A stretch of DNA of 64,000 nt, from NCBI RefSeq assembly GCF_009389715.1, contig NC_052401.1, positions 2,592,843 through 2,656,842 on the forward strand, given 5' to 3'. Positions 12,201 through 24,929 of the stretch are shown here, piece after piece. The stretch comes from Phoenix dactylifera. Lineage: Eukaryota > Streptophyta > Magnoliopsida > Arecales > Arecaceae. The translations under genes and the position numbers were made by a program. Below the pieces are notes generated by a model. The model was not told where the DNA came from, searched no databases, and saw only the letters and a list, made by a program, of their open reading frames with translations. Numbering within the stretch: the first letter of the stretch is position 1; each line of letters opens with the position of its first letter.

Positions 12201-15200
12201 ACTTAAAAAAATGTCTTAGAGAGAACATTTGAATTTGAAAGATTGTCCTATAATGGGATTGTTGTGCTTGAGGCTTGCAGTCATGCAATCTGTGATGTAT
12301 CAAAAAAGAAAAAAAAAGAAAAATTCGCATACAGTCTCCTAAATCATATTGGATAAAGTAATTGTTTGTGAAACTTACTGCAACTACGAATGTTCATAAC
12401 TCTGTAAAAATCTTCTGAATATGTTTTATTTATGGTTTTCTCAATGGGAAATTACTTATGAGGAAGTTAGTTTATAATGTGATTCCTTGGGGGCAAATGT
12501 ATCATATGGAAGGAGAGAGTTATGGCTAAAAAAGGAGTAACGAGAAGCCAATGAAACTATTATTGAAGCTTTCAAGAATTAGAGCATTTTGTAGGTGCTA
12601 TGCTTTTCCAATAGGGGAGGTTTCAATTATTTTATCTGTGGTTGTGAGTGGAGCTCCATTTGGAACTGACAAGAAGAATAGAACATTCTTAACTTTGTTT
12701 ATCATCTCCTGTCATGCAAATGCTAAAGTTGCTCTATGATATTAGCTTTTTAAAAAATTTTGATTCACTCCTGTAAGTGGCTTTCATAATCATGCCATGG
12801 ATTCACTGTCTGCGGTTTTTTTGTCGGAACCATGGGCAGCAGGTACTTCAAAAATGAGATGCTGAGGAGGATATAATTGGTTGAGCTAATGACAAAGGGG
12901 AGAGTTTGTGCATTATTCATTCCTTTATAGATGTTGCTAGAGTTGGCATCAATTTGTCATCTTGTTGATGAAAATTAAATAGCAGAAAAATTACAAGGGT
13001 GTTTTGGGAATGTATTGTTTGGACATCATTTCTCGTAGATGCTGTCGTCATGTGTTACTTCTAAATTCATCCTTACATAAAGAGTTATGATGTTGTTCTG
13101 AAAATCTTAATGCTTAAACATATATATTTTCTTGCCGACCAGCCATAGCTGGTTGTTGTCCCTCTCTGAAAGAGAGAGAGAGAGAGAGAGATCTAGGGTT
13201 TGAATCCTAGGGGTGGCATCCCCACCATGTTTCTCAAAAATGATACGCATATATTTTTTCAAATTCGGTAAGAAGCTTGTCTTCACGAAAGTTTTATAGG
13301 GATGGGAATTTATTTTAGTGATGCATTTCATAATTGATTTTTTACCTCCATTTCATCCTCATCCCTGGTAATTCTATTCAGAGTCTGATTTTATATTTTC
13401 AGTTATTGTCACCCTTATTAATTGAGGAACCATATAAGGCTAATCTAATGACTGCTTTTATAGCTAACATCTTTGGTCTGTCATTCGATTTATGAATAGA
13501 TGCAATAGATATTCAAATTTGCTGGAATTCTTACTAAAATCACCCCATTTTGGAACTTTCTCATAGTTTAGGCATTGAACATTCTTCTGGCATTTTATTT
13601 ATTTGCAAATTCTTCAATATACTTTCGACTTCATTTTGCCTGAGATTGATTCAGTTTACATATTGATAATCGCCATGAGTTTCATTCTACGCTGTGATGA
13701 TTCTATTTGACTTATAAAGCTGTGAATTGCAGGCTTTCTCGTTGGATTTCAATTTAAGGGCGCATATGCGAACACATTCGCTGGAGAACTATCACATTTG
13801 TCCTTATCCAGAATGTGGGAAAAAATACACACATGAATGCAAGTTAAGAAGTCATATCAAGGCCCACCATGAAAAGGTAAGACTGCCTATTCACTCAGAG
13901 CTCTGGGTTGGTTATTTTCAGCCTCATGCTACATCACTCGCTGTTTTGGTCATTCGATGTTCTGCAGAAATACTTGTATGCTGCTAAAGCCTTCTAACTT
14001 CGTCAAGCATCAGTTTTTTGGTTCTTCAGACTAAAATAACATTGTCCTTAGACAAATAAGATTGACCTTCTTTTCTGTTTCAATTCTCTCTTCTAATTGA
14101 TGTGTTGCATTTCATTGATTGTGTACACTGAAAATGAAAAAAGAAGTGAATAATGTCAACATAATAAAGCTCTTGATAGAATTAAAGTTTGCTTATATTA
14201 GAATATATCGACATGTTCGTGTGCTCTTCCATTGTATCAACTAGGCAGTGCTAGATGCCGTTCAACCTTTGATATTCCCTGGATCCTTCACCTCCAGATG
14301 GCCAATGTGCTGTGTTACTATGTTGAGGTGCCTTGCAGGATGATGCAGACCTCAGCCTCCTTGGAGTGACAAATCCTAGCATGCCAGGAGTAATAGCTCA
14401 AAAATTATGGAAGGCTACCAGATGACTTTCCAAATCATTGTTGCCAATGTCCCTTGATGGGTTTAGTCTAAGTTCAACTAGTCTCCGTCTGATGTAGCCT
14501 TGTAAACCATTAAAGGCTGCACATTGATTAATAATAGAGTCAACTAAGATCAGATTAGATCTGAATCAAGATGCGGAAGGGAAGAATATAATGGATCAAG
14601 AGAAAGAATAAGAAGATAAAGGGATTTTTTTTTGGGAGGGGGGAGGGAAAATTGCCAGCTGCCAACTTCACTCCAATTTTAAGTCCCCAGACTACCCCTA
14701 GAAGCATGCAATTACTGTATATGGATACTGTAGGGTGAATAAAACTGTGAACAGTGTTGCTACAGCAACATAACCTCCTTAGTCATCTATTAAGGCTTCA
14801 GGCCAAAAGATCTCCACTATAAATAAACACGTACCAACTAAAGATTAAACATAAACAGAAATAACAGCAAAAAAAAAAAAAATGAAAACTAAATAGATAT
14901 GTTCACGATTTTGATGACCCACAAACCTTAGATGTGTCCTTCGCTTCCGTTGTGTACATCTCATCCTCAGTATCTTCTTAATGGCATAACTTGCACAGTC
15001 TTCATTGCTGGATCTCCAAAACTTGGTGATGCAAACTAGCATATGGCTTCCTTGCAATTGGATCATTGGACGATTGGCTCTAGTTCATGTTGATTGACAA
15101 TTGCACAGTATTTGATCATCTGTCATATGATGTGCAATGATGGTTCTGGTAAATCAACAGAGGATGGATCTTCAAAATACCGGATCTTGGCCAAGATCAT

Positions 15201-17064
15201 TGAACGCCGGTGGATCCTCTCTTAAATGATCGGACACTCTGGACGCTCACATGATTGGTCAATAATTATTGAATATGAACTCTGTTGCTCCTATTCTAGA
15301 TTTTCAGCTGATTGGCCTTCCTTTATCATGTTTGAGGATGATTCTTTCACCATAGGCTCCTTCTTGTGCAGATCTTTAATCATAGGTTCTTCAACTTGTT
15401 CTTCATGTGTCATAATCACATCGAAACTACAGAGATCCTTGCAAATATTACATATTATATTCTAGTCAAACTCTTCTTACAGAGTTTTGTTGGATGATGA
15501 AACTTCAATGGAAGGATATCATTCAAACAAAAGCCAACTAATTTGCAATGTCATCTAAATTTGCCTCAGGATGATTCTACCCTATCAAGGAAAAATCACC
15601 TCTTACATTGTGCCCTAATACTCTCTTGCTGTCATTATTGGATCCATAATTCTTTTTTGGCTTTCAATTTTTGAAGGACGTACATATGAAGGTTGCTATA
15701 TGTGTAGCCACTTAGTATCAATGTAAAGCATTGACAGCATTAAAAATTTTCTCGTGATATTATACAAGACTCTTAGTAAAAGTTATTCTGAAAAATGCAT
15801 CAGGATCCTGTCAAGTTATACTGACATATCAATGTTCTCTTACCAAGAACCAAACAAGATCATATAAGTTCTGTTCGTTGGTTCACAAATTTGAATTGTT
15901 GTCTAAAAATTAATCTTCGTATCTGGAGCTGATTGTACAAGGGACACATCTCTAGTTCTTTGTCCTCAATGATAAAAAGAAAGATTTCTACTTCATGAAG
16001 CAATTGAAAACAAGAGAGAGCATTCTGTTTGAGTGCAGTTCAAGTGTAAGACAGATATGATGCTCATTGATGTCATGCTTTTCCAGCAGCTTTTGTTGGA
16101 ATAATAATATATGTGACATGCGAGTAACTTTTCTGTTGCTTGAGAATGAGGTATCTCATGCTGCTCTTGTTGGACCAATGATGTATGTGACACATCAGAT
16201 GAATAACATTTCTAAGTCAGTCGAGGATAAGATATCATATGCCAGCCTGGCAGTGGCATGGTATGTACTCTGCCATGCCCAGTCTGAGTCATGCATCTTA
16301 GAAAGGCACTGGCATAGTATTACATATAGCGAACGCCATGCCATGCTGACCACCATATAATTTTATGAATTTACTAAATACCATTTCTTTTCTTTTCTTT
16401 CAATGATAAGTCAAACCTCAACCAAGGGGAAAACTGCTGGTGCGGTGTGCTGCATACATTTATCTGTTTACTTGTTGTCCTACGTACAGAACATCTTGGT
16501 ATTGACTTGTGTGCCCAATTTACTTCACAGAACTCGGTGATCGATGGAATGAAGCACGCACCAGCAGCAGAAAAGCTCCATAGTACCCCAAAGACTCCTG
16601 CAGCGGCTTATGGTTCTGCTTCCTCTGAGCGCCCTTATGCCTGTCCATATGAAGGCTGTGGGAAAGCATATATTCATGAGTACAAACTGAACCTCCATTT
16701 GAGAAGGGAACATCCTGGCCACAATTCAGAAGAAAATGGCAAGCCCGCGCCTGCTGCTGACCATGCGATGGATGAAGCCAGCGATCAGGATGCTTATATT
16801 GTGAAGGGTGGTGTTGGCAAGAACAATAAAAGAAGCAGCAAGGCCAATCAGGAGCAGAAGATGCCGCCTGCAAAGATGCAGAATCGGAAGGGCTCAAACT
16901 CGGCTTCTATAAATGTTAGCACTGTCAAGAAGCAGTGGCCACGCAAAGAGGTTTATGAGGAGGATAGTGAGGAAACGGAGGAAGATCGAGACAATGTTGA
17001 AGAGGATGGGTGGACGTATCAAGGTACAAATGGCGATGATGAGGAGACAGAGGATGAAGACTAG
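9210..17064 (+). CDS. YY1: YY1-type C2H2 zinc-finger transcription factor
   Basis: Nuclear DNA-binding protein orthologous to Arabidopsis YY1, a dual activator/repressor studied in ABA signalling. Six exons: 9210-9295, 9491-9549, 10706-10905, 11577-11666, 13733-13876, 16531-17064. They sum to 1113 nt and 370 residues, all GT-AG and in phase. The N-terminus MDLQTNHSMFERRPPAKDR followed by WFKEWVPQ is characteristic of the plant family. Five C2H2 fingers follow: C79-C84-H97-H101, C108-C113-H126-H130, C138-C143-H156-H160, C168-C173-H186-H190, then after a spacer of about 40 residues C231-C236-H249-H254. Fingers repeat the core YEGCGK, as in animal YY1. The C-terminus is basic, then strongly acidic (EDSEETEEDRDNVEEDGW, ending DDEETEDED). 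The start is the first in-frame ATG giving the family N-terminus. The fifth intron is 2.65 kb. A polyadenylation-type AATAAA lies at 17245. The gene looks intact. Confidence 0.95.
9770..9985. repeat. Repeat saturated with ACCGGTAC-type palindromes in YY1 intron 2
   Basis: About 215 bp dense in GTACCG/CGGTAC and ACCGG words, several of them self-complementary (for example TACCGGTA, GTACCGGT). It contrasts sharply with the AT-rich intron around it. A weaker, AT-drifted relative may lie at 51455-51600 (words such as TACCGTATC and TATACCTT). It is not a simple tandem array, because word spacing is irregular. It may be part of a dispersed repeat family. Confidence 0.6.
13877..16530 (+). other. Long fifth intron of YY1
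   Basis: A 2.65-kb intron with no coding feature I can name. It holds a G-rich run at 14633-14645 and a degenerate pair of roughly 85-bp repeats at about 16074-16215 (shared words TCATGCT, TTGTTGGA, TATGTGACA). The stretch at 14520-14870 resembles decayed retroelement sequence but has no diagnostic ends. Confidence 0.4.
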
Positions 17065-17250
17065 GTCTTGGCTTACAGTCTGGTACGAACATTTTCACAG
17101 ATGTAGTTGATGTCCATAACTGGTTTCATGTTCGACCAGAAATAAGTTAGTTGGCAGTATTGTGTTTTTTCCCCGCTATTATTGAATTTTGGTTAGATTC
17201 TGTTGAATGTGGATACCAAGTTGAGAGGACAAAATAGCAGACACAATAAA

Positions 17251-19395
17251 CCTTGGTAAGTCTTATCCAGTCAGAGACTGGGTCTACTTGCATGTATATG
17301 ATTGCACCCCTGTGCTTGGGTGAGATGTTGGCCCGTCTGCTAAGATTTCCAGCAACAGTTGTTAGGCTTGCTGTTCTTTAATTTCACCAAACTGAAGCCT
17401 GTTCACGTTTACCCTGTGAAGTAAAATGGTAGTGCCCATGCTCGTAAGAGCTTAATTCTTGCAATCCAGGGAATTCAGGGGCCCAATCAGGAATATAAAA
17501 ACAAGGGGCCAAGCTTGAGGTCTTGCAGTGGACTAGAAGCTCATTGATTGGGAGCGGAGACAGCAACTTATTAATGAAGTTAGGTAGGCCAGAGTTATTG
17601 ACTATATTGTGCACCACGAAGCAAGATTTTTCGAAGTGCTTCAAGAAAGAAAAGCCTTCCTGCTTAACCCTGTGGAGGAAAGGAAGCTCTTATGAATGTG
17701 TCACAGATTGTTGCGAAGTTATCCGAGAAACTTGAAGCCCATGATCTTATAAATGAGCTCACCATAACATGTAACGTTTTCCTAACACATATCCTAAAAT
17801 CCCTAGAGCTAACATGTAACCAGATACTAGGCTCATGAAAAAGAATTGCATGATGGGTTTTGCTGTATTTCCGAATCATGAAGGGAAGGATCTGATATGC
17901 TTGGTTTCTGACAAAAATTAGAATTGAAATTGAAATAAATTAGAATAGAAACTGGAATGACTATATATTTGACTCATATTTGGAATTAGAATTGAAATGA
18001 GCGATTTCCATTGTTGTTTGATTTATTTAAAAATAAAAATTGGAATCAATTCAAATTTTCAATTTTACCTTTAAACTAAAAATCTTTAAAAATTAATTAT
18101 TTTTATTTATTTTTATATATTTATTTTATTTTATATTCAAAATACATATCAAGAAATTTTGAAATTGAATATAATTTATTAATTTGGATTATCACGGGGC
18201 AAGTGCAGGTGATTTTCTCCTAACTTAGGTCCAAAACTCTCAGCAATAAGCAATCATTTATCAAAGATATCTTTCAAAAAATATTGTGCACGACAAAATA
18301 TGATAACTAGTCAGATTTTTCAGTGAAGATATATTAGTTAGAAAGATTGTATAGTTGCTAATTTCAAAGCACATTCTATCATGGCTTTATGCACAATTGA
18401 TTATAGCAAAATAATCGCACATATAAAAATTTTCATGCAGCCATGTAGTGCTGAATTTTACCCACTGGTCCTCTTCCTTGTGTTATCAGTTCCTTGATTT
18501 TTTCCCTCCCAAAAAGGCTCACTGCTGCATGACACCCCAAATGCAACCACGGTTCGCGGTTTCAAAATTAATGAAATATTTAATCAAATTGTGTGCGAGC
18601 CGCACGATGGGGCAACCGAGCCTCTCATGGCAAGCCTCATCCATCCATCAATTCCCAAAAAAAGCCAAGCACGTAGCTCATTGTCCAGAAGCCACAATAA
18701 CCACTGCCTCAGTAATTAAGATTAAGGCTTCATTTGGCATAGCTTTTGGTAGGCCAGAAAGCACTTTCTAACAGCAGTTGCTAGATAAGACTTTGCCCGT
18801 AGGTCGATTTTTTTTCTCTCCTTTGGGAATTGATCTAGTCTTTCAATCTCTAAGTGATTCTAGGTTTTTAATTATTTCCAGTAAATGACAAGCTTGCCTT
18901 ACTTGTAACCACTACAGTGGTGAAATACATGAGGATTGGACACGGGGTGGCATATTGTTTGATCAGTTAAAGATCAACTTTTAGACAAATACATGGTGCT
19001 TAACAATCTACTTTTATCGAAGTTAGATGCAACAGCAGAAGTGCTCAATTCTTCTACCCCCACCCTGCCAAAAAATAAGAAGCTAAATTCTTCTCAAAAA
19101 ATATATGTAATGTATCCTATTCTATCTTTCTAAATAATAGTCTTGTAACGCCGGCGCATACAAACAACAACCAATCTCTCACTTCAATTGTGATGGACCA
19201 GTTGATGGTGATAATAAGAAGCTGAAATATCCAGTCACTGTGCCATAATAGTTAGATGCATCAGTGGTAAGCAGGCGAAAACAAGGAACATGTGTTGACC
19301 GTTTGATGCCTCCTAGGTTGAATACAAGTGCAATCTAGAAGTACTTCATCAAACTAGCCAGCACGAAAACCTTTATTTTCCTTCAAACCACCTCT
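17251..19395. other. Spacer with AT-rich MITE-like block
   Basis: No gene seen. The block at about 17890-18190 is rich in repeated AATTGAAAT/GGAATTA words on both strands, typical of AT-rich MITEs, but terminal inverted repeats could not be fixed. The rest is unremarkable spacer. Confidence 0.4.
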
Positions 19396-19611
19396 CTTTT
19401 TTTTTTTGTTAAGGTGGGTAAATCATACCTGACGAGTATGGATACATCTAATAAAATCAAAAAACAAAATACCTCGAAGTGCTAGTGGCAACTCCCCATC
19501 TCCAGCCCATAAAATACTAACGGAGTGACTGGCTACATAAGCAGCCACCCAGTCCGCATCCCTATTAGCTTCACGGAACTCGTGCTTGGCCTGGAAGTTC
19601 CCTCCAGTCAA
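19396..19611 (-). mobile_element. LINE 3' end remnant (minus strand), best preserved copy
   Basis: A continuous minus-strand frame gives an RNase H C-terminus: HEFREANRDADWVAAYV, then ILWAGDGELPLALRG, then CIHTRQV and a stop near 19423. H-x-x-REANR-x-ADW is a hallmark of the RNase H domain at the end of plant LINE ORF2. The tail is the T run at about 19398-19408. The element is truncated at its 5' side, leaving only this end. Confidence 0.8.
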
Positions 19612-22600
19612 ACTACCTCTTCAGTTATCTAAAATACCACAAAAACTTTTTTTTTTCCATTTTCCAAATTTTTTTTTTTCATATCTATCCTTACAAATTT
19701 ATAGCTCATTATATATTTACCTCCAAAAATTATTATTTATATGTCTCTTAACAAGTTATCCTTTTTTTTTTTTTTGGCATGGATGCCTCTTTCATTGGAT
19801 TTTTGACTATGCTTAGTATCATTTGACACTATTGCCATTTTATGTTCATACCCATATTCAATTTACATTGGGAAGATCTATATCTTTATATGAATTCTTT
19901 AAAAATATTAATGCAGAAGAATAATCAAGTCATTTTATACTTAAAATGGTTATTTATTAACACAATAAGTTAGAAAGCTAATACGAAGAGCATCCATACA
20001 AAAACAGAATAATTTTAGAATTATATATGTAAATATATTAAAAAATAAATATATAACTTTTTTTTCCTAACCATCTTTTCCATTTATTAGGAATACTTAG
20101 TTGGTGAATATCTTTCAGGCAAGGCCCGGACTGTCGGAATTTTGTCTAGATTCACGGCCAGGACCGACGGTCCTTTACAGAAATAAATAAATAAATAAGC
20201 TATAACCAAGCGGCGGTTGGTGGTTCTCATGAAACCATATCAATGTGATTGGTTGGCGAGCTACGAGGGTTTCGTTAGGGAGCTTTCTGTTTGGTTTGCC
20301 TAATTGGATGTCCTTTGCTTGGGGTCCATGCCACTGCTCGTTATTTAAAAAAAAAAAAAAAGAAGTTGGTGAAAGCCCTTCTAGAACTCACGTGACTATT
20401 AGCATTAGAATATAAAACCATAAACAACAAACCTAAATCCTAATGATATAACTTTGCATTTGGTAACCTATCAACATTAGCATCCAATTGTCTTTGCCAA
20501 TCATTTTCTATTTCGTTAGGATTTGGCAGTTGATAGCGCAAATTTTATTTTATTTTTTTTAAAAATTAGAGAAAATTTCTATTCATGAAGAAATTCTATA
20601 TTTTTATTATGACATGTTACTGGTTCATAGGTTGTTTCATATGTCTTTGGAACATTTATGTGAATCGTGGGATCCATAGATGGAGTGAATATGGTTTAAG
20701 TGAATCTTAAGTTGTCTGCCACTCGCCAATGCATGATATTTTGCACATAATTTGATATAGGAACATTCCTTTTAGTAGGATATATCATAGGGGACCTTGT
20801 ATATTGCTAGCTTGCATTGTATATGATATCCTATTCTTTCTAATCAAGATAATTATTTTTTAAAAAAAAGCATAACCAAGAGAAATGAAACGTGTATTAC
20901 AAGGGTTCTAAGTCATAACCGCAGTTAGGGATGTTAGATCATCAAAAAGGACCATGAGTAATGATTCTAGAAGCTAGAGACCTTATATCTGAGATAATGA
21001 TATCATTATATATGTTACTATTTTCATTCTATTTCATAATTAATTTTCTTTAAATTTAAACTAAGTTATTAAAAAAATATTTATATCAAAACAATTTCAA
21101 AGTACTTCTGTGCTCTTTTCTTTCTTCATGCATGGAAATCCTCATGTTCTTACCTTGCCAAGTATTTGTCATTTTTAACTGCACCTTGCTAGTTTTTGTC
21201 CTGTACGTATAATATGTCTGCAATAGAAGGAAAACAAATAATCAAATGAATCCCATGTGTCATAAAGAAAGAAAAAAAAAGAAAAAAAAATAATCTTCTG
21301 CATGCGGGAGCCTCAATTTAGGCTGTCTATGTGCAACATTACCATAGTCCTTTTTTTTTTCTTTGATTTCTTTGTTTTGGGATGTTTAAGTACATTTCGA
21401 TATCAATGATAAGCTAATGAGGAACTAAATGAGGTGGCGTCCGGAAACCTGCATGCATATCGAAGTCTCAAGACCTATTTGAATTGAAACAATGTGCAAT
21501 AAATATCCACCAACTTAGCCACTGACCAGCCATAACTATCGAACCCAGATGATTAGATAACCCCAAAAGCACATCAACGGCCCCTCCCTCCCTCTGGAAG
21601 CACCTCAGCCAGATCCCAAGCTTTACCGTACGTTGAGCTGAGGCCATGAGGGGATGGTGGGTAGGTAGCCCTTGCCATCTCTGTTTCTTTCTTGGCAGTC
21701 CCACATCCCACCAAGAAGCAGCGAAAAGGGTGGTGTAAAAAGAGTTCAAAAAAAAAAAAAAAAAAAGAGAGGCAGGCGTGAGCTCAGATAGAGGAACTCA
21801 GGAGACATTCGGTGGTCTCCCACGAAGGCCATATTAAATGCCCCACTTGACCCGGGAAAAAAGCTGCCGCTTCCTTCCACCTTGTATTTGTAGGGCCTTC
21901 AGGCCCTTCCCCCTGGTCTCCATGGTTCCTCCTCACACGTACCACCTCTCTCCTTCCTTCCACAGGGAGGGGGGTCACGGGCCACTTGCTTGACCTGGTC
22001 AAGAGGGCACCAAGATATAGGAATGGATGGATGCCAGTTTGGTGAGAGTGGTACTGGTTGCAGATGAGCATTTATTGAATCAAGTACACACTCCTGCTTG
22101 CTGGAGTTAGCTTGTGAGGTTAGCTCGGCATCTCATTACTCCACAGCTGATTGTTCTTTTCCTCCCCTCTCCTTTTACCTCCCCCTTCTTGAAGGTTTGG
22201 GAGTTGTTGGGGGTGGTGGTGTGGTCCATATGTAGCAGGGACTGGCAGGTGCCCGGAATCATAAATAACTTGACCTTGACACCAAAGTTACGTACCTGAG
22301 ATATTTATTTCAGGGGATAACTAGCTTTAGCAATTGACTCCAATCAATCATTCTCATCTTTAGTTTTTTTCATGAATATGTGGAGAGTCGCTTCGAATAT
22401 TCAACATTTATCTCAGATAAGTGGCAGTTACTTTAATCTTCTGCACCCTGAGTAAGAAACTTGATTCTAGTTGGAAAGATAACCATGAAATCTAGATTTT
22501 TAAGGTAATTTTGGCTGTCATTTAATCACAAAGATGAGCATACATTTCGTTGCGTCTAAATGTTTTAAGTCCTAATTCTCAATGCAGATCAACCGTGATT

Positions 22601-23340
22601 GCTGATCCACGACGATCTCTCACGTGTCACTTCCCTATAATCTATATTAATTTAATGTTGTATACTCCCACATCACTGCACCAACCAATTGTGTATGCAA
22701 TTTATAATATTGCAACTGTCCTAATATACGGCTGATGTTTGGACATTGATTTGACCTAAAGGTGGCCATGGCTTTTGTTGTCATCAAACTTCAATCATTG
22801 TAGACATCCAAGACTAGAGTTGTTATCCAACGCTAATCCATATCTTTCATCACAATTATATCACCTAACAGCAGCAATAAAAACAACATAACATCCATGC
22901 AGGAATGTTCGTGTTATCTCTAGTCATGTCAGCCAAGTAAAACAATTCACAACTATAAACAAACAAAAAGCCATCATTCCCAACAAAATAATTAATGAGC
23001 ATGGAAAGAATGTTAATTAGGAAAGGCAAAGAGGCTAACAATCGACTGAATCGAGCATATGTAGACTAAAGATCATAATTCACACCCCATATCAACAATA
23101 TTGGATTGCCTCCTTGGTCGAGAGAATTCCATGCATCAACAAGGAATAAAGAAGTCATTAGTAAATAAAGCCCAACTTGTTCCACAACAAGAGGAGGGGT
23201 TGATGGAAGAGAAGGGTTGGTCGCCAAACAAGGTAGATTCTCTCCTCCTTTCTCTTACTCCCACACCACGCACCAAACACTGGCTAGGCTTTCTAGAATC
23301 CTTAAAAGGTGGAGTGAGTGCGAGGTGTTAAAAAAGAGAG
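19612..23340. other. Spacer upstream of the MYB gene
   Basis: 3.7 kb without a supportable gene. It contains A/T homopolymers (19647-19680, 19761-19775, 20346-20361, 21349-21360, 21748-21766) and a somewhat GC-richer part at 21500-22250 with only short frames. Distal regulatory sequence of the MYB gene may lie here, but no motif stands out. Confidence 0.4.
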
Positions 23341-23384
23341 GCGGTGGGAATGAGCTGTAGATAGAGAGAAAGGGACAGCGATGG

Positions 23385-23424
<40 letters not shown>
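23385..23424. repeat. (GATA)n(AG)n microsatellite
   Basis: A compound simple repeat about 400 bp upstream of the MYB start codon. Confidence 0.85.
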
Positions 23425-23826
23425 GATTATAAACTAATATAGAAGCTAATATATTAAGTCATAAACTAATAAGTGAATAGAGAAATTTATAAAATGGAAC
23501 AGGAAATACTCACGTAGCAGTAGACCTACCAACCAAATCCGGCTCCCAAGGTTTGCAACCACTAGCGCCCTCAGCACCAACTCGGTCAAATGGACCAAGG
23601 GGATCGAGTCAATGGGCGCTCCCCGCAACCTCCCCTCCTCTCACATAAATCCATCCCCCTCTCGCTTCCCTTCTTTCACTCCTCCATCCCACCCACAAGA
23701 AACGAGAGACGAACCAACGCCAAAACCGGAACTCCTCCCCTCTCTCCTCCTCCCTTCTTTCGGCTTCTCTTCTCTTGGATCTCTCCTCTCTCTTCTCGCT
23801 AGTTACTAGCACTGCACTATTACACT

Positions 23827-24929
23827 ATGGGTAGGTCTCCATGTTGTGAGAAGGCTCACACCAACAAGGGAGCTTGGACAAAAGAGGAGGACCAACGGCT
23901 CATCGCCTACATCAAAGCCCATGGAGAAGGCTGCTGGAGATCCCTCCCCAAGGCTGCAGGTCTCTTCTTCTTTTCTAACTACAAAAAAAAAAAAAGAAAA
24001 AACGAAAGAGAAACCCATTTACAGGTCTATCAAACAAATTTTTACTAGTGAAAAATGTGTTCTTGAATTGTTTTTGAGATTATAGGTTTGCTTCGATGTG
24101 GCAAGAGCTGCCGTCTCCGGTGGATAAACTACCTCCGGCCCGATCTTAAGCGTGGTAATTTCACCGAGGAAGAAGACGAGCTCATCATCAAGCTCCATGC
24201 CTTGCTTGGTAACAAGTATGCATCATGTTCTCTTAGCCCATACACTTCACATAGTTCTCGAAGCTATAGGTGTCTTTTTGTTTAAAGACTTGGATGTATA
24301 ATATCTTATCATTAAAGGCTTGGATGGAAGTCATAATTAGAAAAATTTTAACGGTATTGTTTATCTCAAAATAATTTTATAAAGACATTAATTCTTACGA
24401 TGTAGTTGCTAATTGTGACAGATGGTCTCTGATAGCCGGGAGGCTACCAGGACGGACCGACAACGAGATCAAGAACTACTGGAACACCCACATCAAGCGG
24501 AAGCTCCTTTCCCAAGGCCTCGACCCCCAGACTCACCGGCCGGTCCGCTGCGCCGCCCCCTTCGCCATCCCTCAGCAACAAGAGGCCCCCACCGCCGTCG
24601 CCAAGCCCGTGAACTCCGCCGACGAGGGCCAAAGCTGCGGCACCAGCCTCGACGAGGACCGCATCCCGGACCTCAATTTAGCCCTCTCTATCAGCCTCCC
24701 TTACCACTCTCCCAGAAGGTCCTCCTCACCTTCAGAGGCCTCAGCAACAACACCAGCCGCAGCAACGTCCAGAAGTAGTTACCCTCAACCCATCTGCTTA
24801 TGTTGCCATCTCGGATTTCAAAGCAGCGAAGCTTGCGGTTGCCAAACTTTTCCAAACTCACACTCGCATGTCTATAGGTACATTAGACCATTGGAAGAAG
24901 GGCAGCACATAAATTACTCTAGTAATTAA
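23827..24929 (+). CDS. R2R3-MYB repressor, subgroup 4 (MYB4/MYB3-like)
   Basis: Nuclear transcription factor of the class that represses phenylpropanoid and flavonoid genes. Exons 23827-23959, 24086-24215 and 24422-24929 total 771 nt and 256 residues. Intron positions (after KAAG and within GNKW) are the standard R2R3-MYB ones. It starts [21 protein letters not shown]2 is roughly residues 13-63 and R3 66-114. R3 has the bHLH-contact pattern [20 protein letters not shown]. After the domain comes [14 protein letters not shown] (the subgroup 4 LLSRGIDPxTHR motif), then [12 protein letters not shown]. The latter matches the EAR repression motif LNLxLxIS, with Ala where family members often have Glu or Asp. 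A Cys-rich tail (CLCCHLG, then CGC) resembles the subgroup's short zinc-finger-like motif. The last exon is GC-rich. Introns are short (126 and 206 nt). The gene appears intact; the repressor role is inferred from motifs. Confidence 0.95.

Noticed and set aside
18448-18771. 107-codon plus-strand frame
   Set aside because: No recognisable domain, no splice context, composition like spacer; not supported as a gene.
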